A stretch of 15,358 bases of DNA, taken from contig DASRPM010000207.1 of assembly GCA_035646375.1 (NCBI GenBank), forward strand, positions 1-15,358, read 5' to 3'. Below the pieces are notes generated by a model. It was not told where the DNA came from, did not search any database, and was given only the letters and a program-made list of their open reading frames with translations. Position numbers and translations under genes: made by a program. This document shows, one piece after another, positions 14,714 to 15,358 of the stretch. Numbering within the stretch: the stretch's first letter is position 1; each line of letters starts with the position of its first letter. The stretch is from DASYRM01 sp035646375. Its GTDB lineage: Bacteria > Acidobacteriota > Vicinamibacteria > Vicinamibacterales > UBA2999.

Positions 14714-15358
14714 TTAGGTCTTTGCCAGCAGGTAGGCAATCGCGGCGTCGAGATACGCCGGCCGCAAGCTACCCACCCGGATGCCGTTCACGAAAAACGT
14801 GGGCGTGCCGTTCACGCCCAGCGACGTTCCGAGCTTCACGTCCGCGCGGATCGCCTCAATGGTTTTCGGGTAGTCGGCGTCAAAACTGTTGACCTGTGCA
14901 ATTTCGGAAAGGCCGCGCTTGGCCAGGTCGCGCGACAGGCTGTCCTGCCGCTCGAACAGCCAGGTCTCGAGCTCCTTGCCACTCTTCGGGTCCTTGGCCT
15001 TGGCCAGCCGCACGGCCACCGCCGCTTCGCACGCGTACTGGTGGATGCCGCCCATGCCGCATTCGGAGTCGAGCGGGAAGTCGCGCGTCTCGTAGCGGAA
15101 CGCCTCGGGGTTCGACGCCTCGTACTTGGAGAAGATGTCCTTGTAGGCGAAGTAGGTCATGCGGCACGCCGGGCACTGGTAGTCGTTGAACTTCATCACG
15201 AATACCTTCACCCCGGGCGGCGTTTGCGCCACCACCTCGGGCACCCGCGGCTGGGCGTCGATCCACCGGTGCCATTCCGCGAGCTGCGCCTGGTCGAGCG
15301 TCTCGATCGGCACCGCCGCCGCCGCGGCGGCGGACGCGCCGGGCTCGCGAATGGGCTC
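14714..15358 (-). CDS. DsbA/thioredoxin-like protein, probably the C-terminal half of a VKOR fusion; partial
   Basis: 214 residues are visible and the frame is open at the right edge, so the start is missing. After a poly-Ala linker comes 'IETLDQAQLAEWHRWIDAQP' and then a thioredoxin fold: 'VFVMKFNDYQCPACRMTYF' with the active-site CPAC, 'RDFPLDSECGMGGIHQYACE' with a second cysteine pair, and the cis-Pro region 'GVNGTPTFFVNGIRVG'. This arrangement, including the extra cysteines, is what I remember from vitamin K epoxide reductase-thioredoxin fusions, in which the membrane part reoxidises the thioredoxin part. It should introduce or shuffle disulfides outside the cytoplasm. A GTG at 15313 could give a stand-alone protein, but it would lack any export signal, so the longer reading is preferred. 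The gap to the ABC ATPase gene is 53 nt. Confidence 0.82.
   Translation of the reverse strand, partial: EPIREPGASAAAAAAVPIETLDQAQLAEWHRWIDAQPRVPEVVAQTPPGVKVFVMKFNDYQCPACRMTYFAYKDIFSKYEASNPEAFRYETRDFPLDSECGMGGIHQYACEAAVAVRLAKAKDPKSGKELETWLFERQDSLSRDLAKRGLSEIAQVNSFDADYPKTIEAIRADVKLGTSLGVNGTPTFFVNGIRVGSLRPAYLDAAIAYLLAKT
15316..15333. repeat. GCC/GGC palindrome encoding an alanine run
   Basis: Two 9-nt arms made of GCC/GGC triplets pair perfectly around CCGCGG. In the gene they encode part of the poly-Ala linker in front of the thioredoxin domain. This is most simply a consequence of alanine codon use. Confidence 0.4.

Overview
The window is a high-GC, almost fully coding stretch. It most resembles a soil-type Acidobacteriota (Vicinamibacteria-like) chromosome. 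The reasons are the secreted proteins with the repeated 'PDGKPDL / DGRPDLSGLW' signature, the mature N-terminus 'SLGDVARREEARRK...KVYTNGDL' on a secreted coiled-coil protein, and the TTTA-loop palindromes next to CGTACGT. This taxonomic reading comes from memory of such genomes, not from a search. No tRNA, rRNA, CRISPR array, insertion sequence or phage gene was seen.

Left part (1-4785), miscellaneous genes: a partial NTF2/SnoaL-like protein on the minus strand; a divergent secreted 'PDLSGLW' protein with a DUF3471-like C-terminus on the plus strand; a large polytopic GT-C-like membrane protein on the minus strand, whose stop lies 2 nt from the previous stop; and a divergent secreted two-part protein (DUF8021-like N-terminus) on the plus strand.

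Right part (4822-15358), a type IV pilus accessory locus, all on the minus strand. In transcription order it holds: a VKOR/DsbA-like thioredoxin protein (partial, runs off the right edge); an ABC-transporter ATPase; an ABC-2 permease; a membrane-anchored TPR protein with a pseudopilin-like tail; prepilin peptidase (PilD); a PAS histidine kinase with one membrane segment; PilV-, PilW- and PilX-like minor pilins; a secreted coiled-coil protein; a sigma-54-dependent NtrC/PilR-type response regulator; and a DUF192 protein. Five stop/start overlaps of 4 nt tie many of these genes together.

Working model: PilD processes the prepilins, and the minor pilins prime or tip a pilus or pseudopilus. The ABC transporter and TPR protein act as biogenesis accessories, like PilH/PilI beside pilD in Myxococcus xanthus. 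The kinase and regulator control pilus or target genes, and the thioredoxin protein may oxidise the cysteine-bearing minor pilins. No major pilin (PilA), PilB/PilT/PilC motor gene or PilQ secretin lies inside the window.

The most unusual signal is a small dispersed family of palindromes, with three copies in one orientation. The loop and the CGTACGT flank are kept while the stems differ but still pair. One copy lies inside the annotated reading frame of the PilX-like gene, and one supplies the stop codon of the DUF192 gene.
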